A stretch of DNA of 64,000 nt from Bdellovibrionales bacterium CG12_big_fil_rev_8_21_14_0_65_38_15 (GTDB lineage: Bacteria > Bdellovibrionota > Bacteriovoracia > Bacteriovoracales > Bacteriovoracaceae): assembly GCA_002787775.1 (NCBI GenBank), contig PCUW01000031.1, positions 1 through 64,000 on the forward strand. The letters are read 5' to 3'. Of this stretch, positions 7,912 to 16,100 are shown piece after piece. A program made the translations under genes and the position numbers. The stretch's first letter is position 1. Every line of letters begins with the position of its first letter. The notes under the pieces are model-generated. The model had not been told where the DNA came from, did not search any database, and saw nothing but the letters and a program-made list of their open reading frames with translations.

Positions 7912-8976
7912 ATGGAACTCATGTTTGACTGGCAAGGAATTTTGTCTCGCGGAAAAGGTTTAACTTTTGATGATGTACTTTTGGTGCCTCGTCATTCTGC
8001 CGTCACTTCTCGCCGTGACCCAGTACTTAACTCTAAAGTCACAAAAAATTATACGCTAACAACCCCTGTTATTAGTGCCAACATGGATACAATTACAGAA
8101 GCGACAATGGCGATTGCCATGGCCGATCTTGGTGGTATGGGTATCATTCATCGTTTCCTTTCTCCTGAAGATCAAGTTCTTCATGTTAAACAAGTTCGCG
8201 CTCATATCGACGCCAAAGGCTTAAACCTTCCTGTTGCAGCCTCAGTTGGTGTTAAAGAAGAAGGCATGCGTCGTGCAGATCTTCTCGCTGATTCTGGCGT
8301 TAATATTCTTACTGTTGACATTGCCCACGGCGATTCAGTGATGATGCTTGATACGCTTGAGTATATTAAAAATAAATATCCACATATTGATGTCATCGCT
8401 GGCAACGTTGCCACTCCTGATGGGGTAAGACGCATGATCGATCGTGGTGCTGACGCTGTTAAAGTTGGTATTGGCCCAGGTTCAATGTGTACGACTCGTA
8501 TTATTACGGGACATGGTGTGCCTCAGTTAACAGCGATTGCGTTATGTGCTCGTGAAGCGACAGCTCATGGTGTTCCAGTTATTGCTGACGGTGGTCTAAA
8601 AACCTCTGGTGACATTGTTAAAGCTCTTTGTGCTGGTGGAGACACTGTGATGGCAGGCTCTCTCTTATCTGGAACTCTAGAAACTCCAGGTGAACTTAAA
8701 GGCGGTACAAAAGCCTACCGTGGAATGGCGTCTAAAGCCGCTCAAGTTTCTTGGAGAGGTGAGCTTCCTCAAGGCATGGCAGCTGAAGGCGTTGATACTC
8801 GTATTGCTTGTAAAGGCCCAGTTGCTGAAGTGATTTCAGAACTCACTGGAGGGCTTCGCTCGGGAATGACCTACCTAGGCGTTGATAGTATTCTTGCGAT
8901 GAGAGAAAATGCATTATTTATGGAAATGAACACTTCAGGCATGTTGGAATCTCGTCCGCATGGTTTGAAGCAGTAA
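7912..8976 (+). CDS. guaB: IMP dehydrogenase / GMP reductase family protein without CBS domains
   Basis: The protein is a TIM-barrel IMPDH/GMPR enzyme. It starts [10 protein letters not shown], has the phosphate and NAD region [14 protein letters not shown], and the catalytic loop [20 protein letters not shown] with Cys194 (numbering from the upstream ATG at 7909). The loop, [13 protein letters not shown], and the C-terminal ESRPHGL are closer to IMP dehydrogenase (GMP synthesis) than to GMP reductase. It has only 355 residues because the usual regulatory CBS pair inserted near residue 100 is absent, and the flap is short ([14 protein letters not shown], lacking the usual Arg-Tyr). GAGG at 7903-7906 best fits the second ATG at 7912. 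IMPDH is favoured, but GMP reductase activity is possible. Confidence 0.8.
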   Translation: MELMFDWQGILSRGKGLTFDDVLLVPRHSAVTSRRDPVLNSKVTKNYTLTTPVISANMDTITEATMAIAMADLGGMGIIHRFLSPEDQVLHVKQVRAHIDAKGLNLPVAASVGVKEEGMRRADLLADSGVNILTVDIAHGDSVMMLDTLEYIKNKYPHIDVIAGNVATPDGVRRMIDRGADAVKVGIGPGSMCTTRIITGHGVPQLTAIALCAREATAHGVPVIADGGLKTSGDIVKALCAGGDTVMAGSLLSGTLETPGELKGGTKAYRGMASKAAQVSWRGELPQGMAAEGVDTRIACKGPVAEVISELTGGLRSGMTYLGVDSILAMRENALFMEMNTSGMLESRPHGLKQ

Positions 8977-8994
8977 TACTGGAGATTTTCTCGC

Positions 8995-10785
8995 GTGACT
9001 GAATTACAAGAAGTTGTCCTGTCCTATCCGAAGTTAAAAGACAGAATTGATTCACGCGATAACTCCAAAGCCGAAAAAGAACGGGCTTTAAAATGTCTTA
9101 AAGAGATCGCGGCGGATTTTTCACCAACTTATATTAAGTCGATGGAGAAAATGCTCGATGCTGCTCTTCCAAGACTTTATGATGGCATCAATTTTAATGA
9201 AGGGGACGTCAACCTCGAAGAGCTTACTAAGCAAGGCTCGGTTGTACTCGTTCCTAACCACCAAAGTCATGCCGATTATTTAGCCATCAACTACCAAGTT
9301 TTTAAAAAGTATGGGTTTCCTGTCTATATTGCCGGCGGGATTAATCTAAATATCTTTCCAATCGGAACGATGTTTAGAAAATCTGGCTGCTTTTTTATCC
9401 GCCGTAGTTTTTCAAATGATATTACTTATAAATTAACGCTCGAAGCCTACTTGTATTATCTTTTGAAAGAGAAAAAACCAATTGAGTTTTTCTTTGAAGG
9501 TGGACGTTCAAGAACTGGAAAGCTTCTTCCTCCACGTTATGGCCTCTATCAAATGCTGATTGAAGCGCATAACGTTTTAAGTGATCAAGGCGAAAAAACA
9601 CCACTGATATTTCTTCCTGTATCTATCGTTCACGAATATGTTCCAGAGCAAAAGTCACTTGCCAGAGAGCTTAGTGGTGGCAAGAAGAAAAAAGAATCAA
9701 CGGGTCAGCTGTTTGGCCTGTTTAAGCTTTTTGCTTATCAATTTGGATCAGTTCATATCAATCTTGGAAAACCAATCGATATGGTCAAAGAGCCAGCTGA
9801 GGAGCTTAAAAAACAAACTCAAAACTTAGCCTTCAAATGTTTTAGAGAAGTTGGACGCAATATGATGGTGACGCCTACGTCACTACTGGCTTTAGTTCTC
9901 CTCGATGAACCGCAGGGGGCGCTCCTATGGAGTGATATTATCGCTAAAGCAAAAGCTGTGATCACTCATTGTAAAAAGTTTGATATACCGGTCACAAGTT
10001 CTCTTGATTGTGAAAACTTTGAAGCGGCACTTGGTCGCGCCATGGATATTTTAGTTGGCAATAAAAAGATTGAATTAATTGGTCGAAACGATGGTACAAG
10101 TCATCCGTTTTATTCGATCAAAGAAGAAAGTCGCACAGAAATTCTCTATTTCAAAAATACCATTCTTCATCATTTCCTTGTCCCTTGGGTTATCACTGGT
10201 GCATGGATTAATATGTTCAATGGTAGAATCAATACCGTTGAAGACCTTAAATCATTCTTTTTGGCCCAGCGTGCTCAGTTAAAACAAGAATTTTATCTTC
10301 CAACCGTTCATGAGTTCTTTTTAAAGACCTTAAAAGTTATTTCTGATTGTATTGGAAGGGAAGTGAAGTCGCTTGAAGATTGCCTTGAGCTTTCAAGAAA
10401 AGAGCTTTACGCCATCGTTGCCAATCTCGGTGTGTTCTCCAGAGTCTGTAGCACGATTAATGAAGCTTATTATGGTGCTATGGTTGCCATGAAAGAACTT
10501 CACTCTAAGAATCCTCAAGGATTCAAATACGATACATACACTAAAAAAATGAAAGAAACCTTAGATGAACTTAGAAATTTAGGGCGAGTAGTAAAGTATA
10601 AAGAGAGCTTTTCTATCGCTATCGCTAAAAGTTCAATGACGTATTTCCAACAAATGGGTGTGATCGATAATATCGACGGCCTATACACAATTGTCGAACA
10701 TGATAAATTTGCTCTTTTACTCAAAAAGTACGAAAACGATCTCATCGATAAATTGGCCTTAAACATAAGAGTCGTGGAGTCCTAG
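8995..10785 (+). CDS. PlsB-like glycerol-3-phosphate acyltransferase
   Basis: The 596-residue protein belongs to the GPAT/DHAPAT branch of PlsC-type acyltransferases that put the first acyl chain on glycerol-3-phosphate. Motif I is NHQSHADYLA, giving the H89-x4-D94 dyad; motif II is GCFFIRRSF; motif III is FFEGGRSRTGKLLPPRYG; motif IV is IFLPVSIVHEYVPE. The acyltransferase domain fills residues 75-275. The remaining 320 residues resemble the helical C-terminal region of PlsB-like proteins but lack recognisable motifs. It starts at a GTG (8995) with GGAG 10 bases upstream and is 18 bases after the IMPDH gene, and it abuts folE directly. It could equally use dihydroxyacetone phosphate. E. coli PlsB is longer (about 800 residues). 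Confidence 0.85.
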   Translation: MTELQEVVLSYPKLKDRIDSRDNSKAEKERALKCLKEIAADFSPTYIKSMEKMLDAALPRLYDGINFNEGDVNLEELTKQGSVVLVPNHQSHADYLAINYQVFKKYGFPVYIAGGINLNIFPIGTMFRKSGCFFIRRSFSNDITYKLTLEAYLYYLLKEKKPIEFFFEGGRSRTGKLLPPRYGLYQMLIEAHNVLSDQGEKTPLIFLPVSIVHEYVPEQKSLARELSGGKKKKESTGQLFGLFKLFAYQFGSVHINLGKPIDMVKEPAEELKKQTQNLAFKCFREVGRNMMVTPTSLLALVLLDEPQGALLWSDIIAKAKAVITHCKKFDIPVTSSLDCENFEAALGRAMDILVGNKKIELIGRNDGTSHPFYSIKEESRTEILYFKNTILHHFLVPWVITGAWINMFNGRINTVEDLKSFFLAQRAQLKQEFYLPTVHEFFLKTLKVISDCIGREVKSLEDCLELSRKELYAIVANLGVFSRVCSTINEAYYGAMVAMKELHSKNPQGFKYDTYTKKMKETLDELRNLGRVVKYKESFSIAIAKSSMTYFQQMGVIDNIDGLYTIVEHDKFALLLKKYENDLIDKLALNIRVVES

Positions 10786-11373
10786 ATGAGTAGTGAAAAG
10801 CAGTTTCCTGGTGACAAAGAAAAAGTTAAGTCGATGATCAAGGCCATGTTTGAATACCTTGGTGAAGACGCGAATAGAGAAGGCCTAGCTGATACTCCAA
10901 ATAGAGTCGTTAAAAGCTGGGATAAGCTTTACGGTGGCTATCTTCAAAAGCCAGAAGATATTCTTACAACGTTTAGCGAAGATGATGTCATTCCTCATGA
11001 TCAAATCATTCTATTAAAAGAAATTGAATTCTATTCAACTTGCGAGCATCACTTGCTACCTTTTGTTGGCAAGGCACATGTTGCTTATATTCCAAGAGAT
11101 AAAGTCGTTGGTATTTCTAAGCTTGCACGTATTGTTGAAATTTATGCTAGAAGGCTACAAGTTCAAGAGCGTATTGGTAATCAAGTGACCAAAGCCATTA
11201 TGGATAATCTAAACTCAAAAGCCGCCGCATGTGTGATTGAAAGTAAGCACTTTTGTATGACCTGTCGTGGAGTCGAAAAGCAAAACTCAGTAATGGTGAC
11301 TTCGTCTTTAAGAGGTACATTCCTGGTTGACGGTAAAACAAGACAAGAGTTAATGACACTGATTAAATCATAA
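10786..11373 (+). CDS. folE: GTP cyclohydrolase I
   Basis: FolE converts GTP to 7,8-dihydroneopterin triphosphate, the first step of tetrahydrofolate and also of queuosine precursor synthesis (queF is present at 61857). The 195-residue protein has the zinc ligands C86 and H89 (STCEHHLLPF) and C157 (SKHFCMTCRG), plus GKAHVAYIP and KLARIVEIYARR. The ATG at 10786 follows the acyltransferase stop without a gap, and the stop overlaps the start of the next frame, pointing to one transcription unit. The length is slightly under the E. coli enzyme (222) because the N-terminus is short. Confidence 0.95.
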   Translation: MSSEKQFPGDKEKVKSMIKAMFEYLGEDANREGLADTPNRVVKSWDKLYGGYLQKPEDILTTFSEDDVIPHDQIILLKEIEFYSTCEHHLLPFVGKAHVAYIPRDKVVGISKLARIVEIYARRLQVQERIGNQVTKAIMDNLNSKAAACVIESKHFCMTCRGVEKQNSVMVTSSLRGTFLVDGKTRQELMTLIKS

Positions 11374-11867
11374 TGGATAAGGCGTTAAACTTTTTTACCT
11401 CTGGAAACTCAAGAAATTTAGGGACGAATTGTTCTTCATCTTTTTGGCAAGAAGGTCTAGCTAGGATTGATGAATTTATTCACACATCAAACTCTCTATC
11501 TCTGGCGAGTTCTGATGTTATTTTCCAAAAAAATAATGATAAAATTAAAATCTACAGAGAGATCACTGGCTTCGTTTCTGATCATGAATCGGCGCCTCTT
11601 GAATTATTTGTAGATGATGCAGTTGATCGTTGCTGTGGTGCATTTAAAATTGACTGCTCTTATGATACACACCTTTCTGATATCTTTGATAACTCGTCCG
11701 AGTTGATTAGAACTTTCCAACCTACTGAATTTCCTATAAATTATGGCGATTTTACTCATTTTGAAATCCGACTTCGAACGGATTTTAAAACGATTGATCA
11801 TTTAAAAAGTGAATGGCTGGCCTATATGTTTTTTGATCGGACCAGTTCGTCAATTTTAACTTTTTAA
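11373..11867 (+). CDS. Hypothetical protein, coupled to folE
   Basis: A 164-residue protein I do not recognise. Its ATG shares one base with the folE stop (TAATG), so it is probably translated by coupling. There is no signal peptide or membrane segment. It is acidic overall, contains a CC pair at about residues 87-88, and has alternating strand-like patches such as FTHFEIRLRT. It lies just before the infC leader. A 6-pyruvoyl-tetrahydropterin-synthase-like role would suit the position, but none of that family's motifs are visible, so I assign no function. Confidence 0.7.
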   Translation: MDKALNFFTSGNSRNLGTNCSSSFWQEGLARIDEFIHTSNSLSLASSDVIFQKNNDKIKIYREITGFVSDHESAPLELFVDDAVDRCCGAFKIDCSYDTHLSDIFDNSSELIRTFQPTEFPINYGDFTHFEIRLRTDFKTIDHLKSEWLAYMFFDRTSSSILTF

Positions 11868-11926
11868 GATATAGTGCTTATGTTATTTCATAGATTTAGT
11901 AGTTTTGTTTTTCAAACCGGCTTTTT

Positions 11927-11940
11927 GGAGGTGTGTTATT
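11927..11940 (+). promoter_or_regulatory. infC ribosome binding site with AUU start codon
   Basis: GGAGG (11927-11931) is followed after 6 bases by ATT at 11938, in frame with IF-3 and immediately before the conserved N-terminal part. No ATG, GTG or TTG is available near it in this frame. AUU initiation of infC is known from E. coli, where IF-3 rejects its own non-canonical start and so limits its own synthesis. Confidence 0.85.
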
Positions 11941-12564
11941 AAGCCAGATAATAAGGGTAGTTTAAGGGCTCCAACGCAAAAGGGTCCACGTGTAAATGAG
12001 CAGATTAGAATTCCAGAATGTAGATTGATTTCTGATGAAGGTGGAGAAGGCTACGGCGTTGTTACCATCGACAGAGCTCGAGTTATTGCACAGGAACTAG
12101 GACTTGATTTGGTTGAAGTATCACCAACAGCAAAGCCACCAGTTGTTAAGCTTATTGACTACGGTAAATTTAAATACATGCTTCAAAAGAAAGAAAATGA
12201 AGCACGTAAAAAGTCAGCAGTTATTCAATTAAAAGAAATTCAATTTCGTCCAAATATTGAAACTCATGATCTTGAAACTAAGCTTAAAAGAGCTGAAAAG
12301 TTCTTAGAGCAAGGTGATAAGGTTAAGATGGTAATGCAGTTTCGTGGACGTGAAATGGCTTATAAAGATGCTGGTCTTGAGAAGTTTAGAAACATCATCA
12401 AGACTGTTGAAACCTATGGCGCAATTGTAGAGTCTGATCCTAAGTTTATGGGTAACCGCGTTATAACGATTATTGCTCCAGACAAAAAGCTTATCCAGGC
12501 TCGTCAAAAAGCTAAACAACAAGCGGCTAAAGCGGCTCAAAAGCAAGAAAACGCAAATTCATAG
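11938..12564 (+). CDS. infC: Translation initiation factor IF-3
   Basis: IF-3 binds the 30S subunit, prevents premature 50S joining and checks the start codon. The 208-residue protein has the N-domain start VNEQIRIPECRLIS, the family signature GLDLVEVSPTAKPPVVKLIDYGKFKY, the linker, and the C-domain IQFRPNIETHDLETKLKRA and KVKMVMQFRGREM, with an Ala/Lys/Gln-rich tail. The start is the ATT at 11938 behind GGAGG. A longer frame back to an ATG at 11905 adds only residues without family similarity and has no binding site. It heads the usual infC-rpmI-rplT ribosomal operon. Autoregulation through the start codon is expected from E. coli. Confidence 0.95.
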   Translation: MKPDNKGSLRAPTQKGPRVNEQIRIPECRLISDEGGEGYGVVTIDRARVIAQELGLDLVEVSPTAKPPVVKLIDYGKFKYMLQKKENEARKKSAVIQLKEIQFRPNIETHDLETKLKRAEKFLEQGDKVKMVMQFRGREMAYKDAGLEKFRNIIKTVETYGAIVESDPKFMGNRVITIIAPDKKLIQARQKAKQQAAKAAQKQENANS

Positions 12565-12580
12565 TAATAATTATGAAATT

Positions 12581-12638
12581 ACGGTGATTTTGCTTTGCAA
12601 AGCTAGCTTGGCTTGATAGAAATCACCGTTAATTTTTT
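12581..12638 (+). promoter_or_regulatory. Leader hairpin between infC and rpmI (attenuator or L20 site)
   Basis: ACGGTGATTT at 12581-12590 pairs perfectly with AAATCACCGT at 12620-12629, enclosing a second small stem (GCTTTGCAAAGC), and is followed by a run of six T at 12633-12638. It lies 28 bases before rpmI. Ribosomal protein L20 represses the rpmI-rplT unit by binding leader RNA in other bacteria. The shape also fits an intrinsic terminator, so transcriptional attenuation is possible. Confidence 0.6.
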
Positions 12639-12666
12639 CGAATGATAAGTTAGTTAGGAGTTATCA

Positions 12667-12864
12667 ATGCCTAAAATGAAGACCCGTCGTGCAGTAGCTA
12701 AAAGATTTAAGCCTGTCGGTAAAGATAAATTTAAGCGTAAGCGTGCAAACCTACGCCACTTACTTGCTCCAAAATCAAGCAAGTCAAAAGCTCGTAACGT
12801 AAAAACTGATTACGTTCATGAGAGTGATATTAAGCAATTAAAACGTTGCCTACCATACGCGTAG
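12667..12864 (+). CDS. rpmI: 50S ribosomal protein L35
   Basis: The 65-residue basic protein matches L35, beginning PKMKTRRAVAKRFK and containing the Lys/Arg-rich KRKRANLRHLL stretch and the C-terminal KQLKRCLPYA. L35 is a small component of the large ribosomal subunit. TAGGAG sits 7 bases ahead of its ATG. It lies in the conserved order infC-rpmI-rplT, 102 bases after infC and 75 before rplT. The gap to rplT holds another possible stem (TATTAAC with GTTAATA, near 12872-12911) that may also help regulation. Confidence 0.97.
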   Translation: MPKMKTRRAVAKRFKPVGKDKFKRKRANLRHLLAPKSSKSKARNVKTDYVHESDIKQLKRCLPYA

Positions 12865-12939
12865 GTTTTTATTAACCCTTTTCCGGGACTCTGGGTTTCA
12901 AGTGTTAATAGCCCCCAGTAATCGTTAAGGAGATTTTTC

Positions 12940-13287
12940 ATGGCTCGTGTCCGCAGAGGCTTTAAAGCCCGTCGTCGTCGTAACAAAGTTCTTAAGCTTG
13001 CTAAAGGCTTTCACTTTGACCGTAGAACCAAGTACCGCCACACTGCTGAAACAGTAAAGCGCGCACTTCATTATGCTTACATTTCACGTCGCTTATTAAA
13101 GCGTGATATGCGTCAGCTTTGGATTGCTCGTATTAATGCAGCAACTCGTGAACTAGGTATTTCGTACTCTCAATTTATTGGTAAGCTTCGCGCTAAAGGT
13201 CTAGACCTTAACCGTAAGATGCTTTCTGAGATCGCTGCACGTGATGCGGTTGGTTTCAAAGCAATCGTTGAAGCAGTTACAAAATAA
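12940..13287 (+). CDS. rplT: 50S ribosomal protein L20
   Basis: The 115-residue L20 is an early 23S rRNA-binding assembly protein and a translational repressor of its own operon in several bacteria. Seen are the basic N-terminus ARVRRGFKARRRRNKVLKLA, then the conserved YRHTAETVKRALHYAYISRR and LWIARINAATRELGISYSQF. An AAGGAG precedes the ATG. It is the last gene of the ribosomal group and is followed by a strong terminator at 13312. Confidence 0.97.
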   Translation: MARVRRGFKARRRRNKVLKLAKGFHFDRRTKYRHTAETVKRALHYAYISRRLLKRDMRQLWIARINAATRELGISYSQFIGKLRAKGLDLNRKMLSEIAARDAVGFKAIVEAVTK

Positions 13288-13311
13288 TACATTTGAAATT
13301 GTTTTTTTAGG

Positions 13312-13340
13312 AAGCCCCCATTTTTGGGGGCTTTTTTATT
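13312..13340 (+). terminator. Rho-independent terminator after rplT
   Basis: AAGCCCCCA (13312-13320) and TGGGGGCTT (13325-13333) form a 9-base-pair stem with a TTTT loop and a T run extending to 13337. It closes the infC-rpmI-rplT unit. The T run on the other strand is missing, so it works mainly in the plus direction. Confidence 0.9.
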
Positions 13341-14238
13341 ATTGGCAGTTAAAACTAAGATTGGCCCCAACGGCTTCGGCCGCTATTGATATATGGTATT
13401 GAGCTGCTTTTTTATTTTGCGGTAAAAGCCCACAAGTCGAGTTGGCTAGGCGCTCAATTTCAATCTTATCTGCACCAAAATACTGAACCCTTTTCGCCAT
13501 CTCTACAGCTTTACTTTGATCAGAAGACTTTAATAATGATTCAGCTGTTTGCAAGAACTGCTCGCGACGTTCATTTGATTTTTTACTCTCTTTGGCCAGC
13601 ATTGATAATGAGTTTGCAGAAGCTTGCGGCAACAGAGACGGTGTTTTATTTAATAGCTTTTCATAAGTTTGATCATCTATATCACCACTAAGCTTTAACT
13701 CTAAGGCCATTCTTTGAATTGATTCATTTTCGATATCAAGCATTTCCATCAAAAGTTCGCTGGAGAGTTGATTTACTTTAAGTTCACCCGCTTCTTGAAG
13801 AAAGACTAGTGTGGTGAGTTCATGTTCTAGCAAGGCATGAGAGGGAGTATTCATTTTATCAAAGTAAGGCTGATCGGACGATGCAACTTCGCCGCATAGA
13901 TCTTTCTTTAAACATTCTGTAAGTCGTTTAGAATCTTCAGCCAATGCTTGGATTAAAGTAGGCGAGTCGTTTTTCCATTTTTGTATGAGTTGCTCAGGAG
14001 AAACATTCACATCTTTTATTTCAGCGATTATTAAAGCAGTAGGTTTTTTTGAAACACTTGTCGGGAACGGGTTCGCATTAGAATCAATCGCGTTGTCAGA
14101 CTGATTCGATGGAATTGAATTCTCATTTTGAGCAACTTGCGCTCTTTTATCTTCATCGATATTTTTTCTTCTAAGGGTTGTCCAGACGAACAACCCTGCA
14201 ATGATGATGATCCAAATGACTAGTGCTTTTTTTCTCAA
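13339..14238 (-). CDS. Hypothetical membrane-anchored protein
   Basis: A 299-residue protein of no family I recognise. The basic MRKK start and a hydrophobic helix at residues 5-20 (VIWIIIIAGLFVWTT) make a signal anchor, followed by a polar linker rich in Asn/Ser/Asp and then a largely helical periplasmic domain (residues 70-299), possibly a helical-repeat fold. Cysteines at about 108, 114, 284 and 298 may form disulfides. The start is a TTG at 14238 with GAGG located inside the end of the preceding SLT-like/SH3 gene, 3 bases away. The two are therefore probably co-expressed and may work together at the cell wall. Confidence 0.7.
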   Translation of the reverse strand: MRKKALVIWIIIIAGLFVWTTLRRKNIDEDKRAQVAQNENSIPSNQSDNAIDSNANPFPTSVSKKPTALIIAEIKDVNVSPEQLIQKWKNDSPTLIQALAEDSKRLTECLKKDLCGEVASSDQPYFDKMNTPSHALLEHELTTLVFLQEAGELKVNQLSSELLMEMLDIENESIQRMALELKLSGDIDDQTYEKLLNKTPSLLPQASANSLSMLAKESKKSNERREQFLQTAESLLKSSDQSKAVEMAKRVQYFGADKIEIERLANSTCGLLPQNKKAAQYHISIAAEAVGANLSFNCQ

Positions 14239-14241
14239 AAT

Positions 14242-15918
14242 TTATTCCTCGGACACGAGTTCAATATACTGGCCGTAAACCCAACCTTTTACAGGTGAAT
14301 CAATTCTATACCAAGGATGTGTAGAATTTGAACTGTTCCAAACTATTTCTGCAATGATGAGCTCTTGTCCTGCTGGTCCAATGACTTGTCCCGTTGCCGG
14401 CGCCATCGTATAACCGCTAGGTCTGTCCTCTCTTACTTTTGCCCAGCCCTTTGCTCTTCCCATTTTTCTTAGGTCTTGAACTTGATCTGAACCAACTGGA
14501 GTTGGTTCAACGACGACAACAGGTGTTGGCGTAGGCAATGGAGCAACTACAACAATGACTTCTGGATCATCATATAATGGTCCTTTATCAGCGAGGAAAT
14601 TTTTATGAGCGTACTTAACACCAGAGCCGCATTTATGATTCGATTCATAGTAATAAGCTAGGCTTTCATCTTCTACTAATTCTAACCAATCACCTTGAAC
14701 CGCTTTAGCTATAACCTCTGTCTTATTTGGCAGGTTACCGCAGTCGTTGAACTGTGTGCCAGGTCCGTCTCTAAAGTTTAATGAGGTTGCCGTAACTTCA
14801 TATACTCTTTCAGGAACAAATTCTCTACGAGCAATATTTGTAACTGGAGGTCTTGGAACAACAACTGGAGTTGTTGGTTCATCGACAACAGGATCTGTAA
14901 CTACTGGTGTATCTGATATCGCACCTAAAAGTGGTTGGACTTGATCTGTTCCTGCGACACGCTCATTAAGAAGATAGTTTGTAAGAATTGCAGCTGATTG
15001 AGTTTTATTTTTGTAATGTTCAACAATTTGACCTAAAACCTGATCTTCCGTAGCGTTAACGCTGTAGTAACGATTTCTATTAGAACTCTCATCAAGAGAT
15101 TTAATTTTTTCTAAGCTATTTTTGAAGTTAATATCATTTTGCGCCCAATCACTATTTGGATTGGCAAATCGACAACTTGAAGAAAGATTACCTGAGTTAT
15201 AAATCCCAGACCATGAGGCCCTAATAAGATTATCATAACTGATTCCATTGCTACTTTGAACGCAACTATAGCGATTTGAATTTCTATAAACGCCACTGTA
15301 CCCATTTTTAACTAATTGAAGTCCGTAGCGAATTGTTTTTCTAACACTTTTCCAATCTCCAACAGCAAGATAGTTTCGCTCATGCCAGTACAAATTAACC
15401 TGCATAATGCCTAAATCGGAACCGTCATGTCCATGAAGCAGTTGATAAAGGAATTCCTGTTGATTTAAAACATTACAATCAGGTAGTGCGACAGGTGAGA
15501 CATTTTTAAAGATACGATTAAAAACATTTGTATACTTTGTAGATGAAGAAAAAATTGAACCTGAGTTTGAGCGATCCTGACACTTTTTTCCATCGTTTTC
15601 AACTTTTCTAAAATGGAGATTTCCACCTTCGTGAAGTGGAACCGTAAGTGCTGCTATAATGAAACCCCAATAGCCTTCAAAATCTCCAACTTGAAGATAT
15701 TCACGAGCTTTTTCATGGGCTTCTTCCAAAATAATTCTAAGAATCTTGGTTTTATATTCTTTAGAAGAGACAGTTCCTTGAATTGGTCCATAAAGTTGTA
15801 TCGAAGGATTGATACTAAACATCTGCTTATCCATCCAATCTGCAAAGCTTGGCTGCGTTACTATTAATGATGAAAGTGCAAGAATACAATTGAGTTTCTT
15901 CAATTTTTTAGTCCACAT
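14242..15918 (-). CDS. Secreted lysozyme-like (SLT-type) protein with SH3 domains
   Basis: The 558-residue exported protein has a signal peptide (KKLKKLNCILALSSLIVTQPSFA). Residues about 60-300 carry sparse lytic-transglycosylase features: a glutamate in LTVPLHEGGNLHF (E97) and GSDLGIMQVN (about 170-174), like the ES and GLMQ motifs of SLT enzymes. A Pro/Val/Thr-rich linker follows, then a bacterial SH3 domain (about 370-445, TSLNFRDGPGTQF) and a second near the C-terminus (WYRIDSPVKGWVYGQYIE). SH3b domains often bind peptidoglycan, so cutting wall glycan is the likely role. The ATG at 15918 with GGAG 7 bases ahead is preferred over the ATG at 15936. Enzyme class is inferred. Confidence 0.65.
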   Translation of the reverse strand: MWTKKLKKLNCILALSSLIVTQPSFADWMDKQMFSINPSIQLYGPIQGTVSSKEYKTKILRIILEEAHEKAREYLQVGDFEGYWGFIIAALTVPLHEGGNLHFRKVENDGKKCQDRSNSGSIFSSSTKYTNVFNRIFKNVSPVALPDCNVLNQQEFLYQLLHGHDGSDLGIMQVNLYWHERNYLAVGDWKSVRKTIRYGLQLVKNGYSGVYRNSNRYSCVQSSNGISYDNLIRASWSGIYNSGNLSSSCRFANPNSDWAQNDINFKNSLEKIKSLDESSNRNRYYSVNATEDQVLGQIVEHYKNKTQSAAILTNYLLNERVAGTDQVQPLLGAISDTPVVTDPVVDEPTTPVVVPRPPVTNIARREFVPERVYEVTATSLNFRDGPGTQFNDCGNLPNKTEVIAKAVQGDWLELVEDESLAYYYESNHKCGSGVKYAHKNFLADKGPLYDDPEVIVVVAPLPTPTPVVVVEPTPVGSDQVQDLRKMGRAKGWAKVREDRPSGYTMAPATGQVIGPAGQELIIAEIVWNSSNSTHPWYRIDSPVKGWVYGQYIELVSEE

Positions 15919-16100
15919 CGGACGTCTCCATGACATAGTTACTGTTTTTTATAGCAAAAAATGTGCCTAATTTTATGAGTCTTTATAAGGTTAGTTACAT
16001 CGCTTTATGAATAGACTCTTGGGCGGCCGTCTAAACTTTTGACAGTTTTAGCGTTATTTTATGCGATCTTTTAGGCATGAAAATTGCTTTATAATTTCTT

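Noticed and set aside
11905-11937. Upstream ATG start for infC at 11905
   Set aside because: It adds 11 residues without family similarity and lacks a binding site; the ATT after GGAGG fits far better.
16039-16095. TTGACA at 16039 and TATAAT at 16090 before the phospholipase D gene
   Set aside because: They are about 45 bases apart and cannot form one promoter; neither has a good partner at 16-18 bases.
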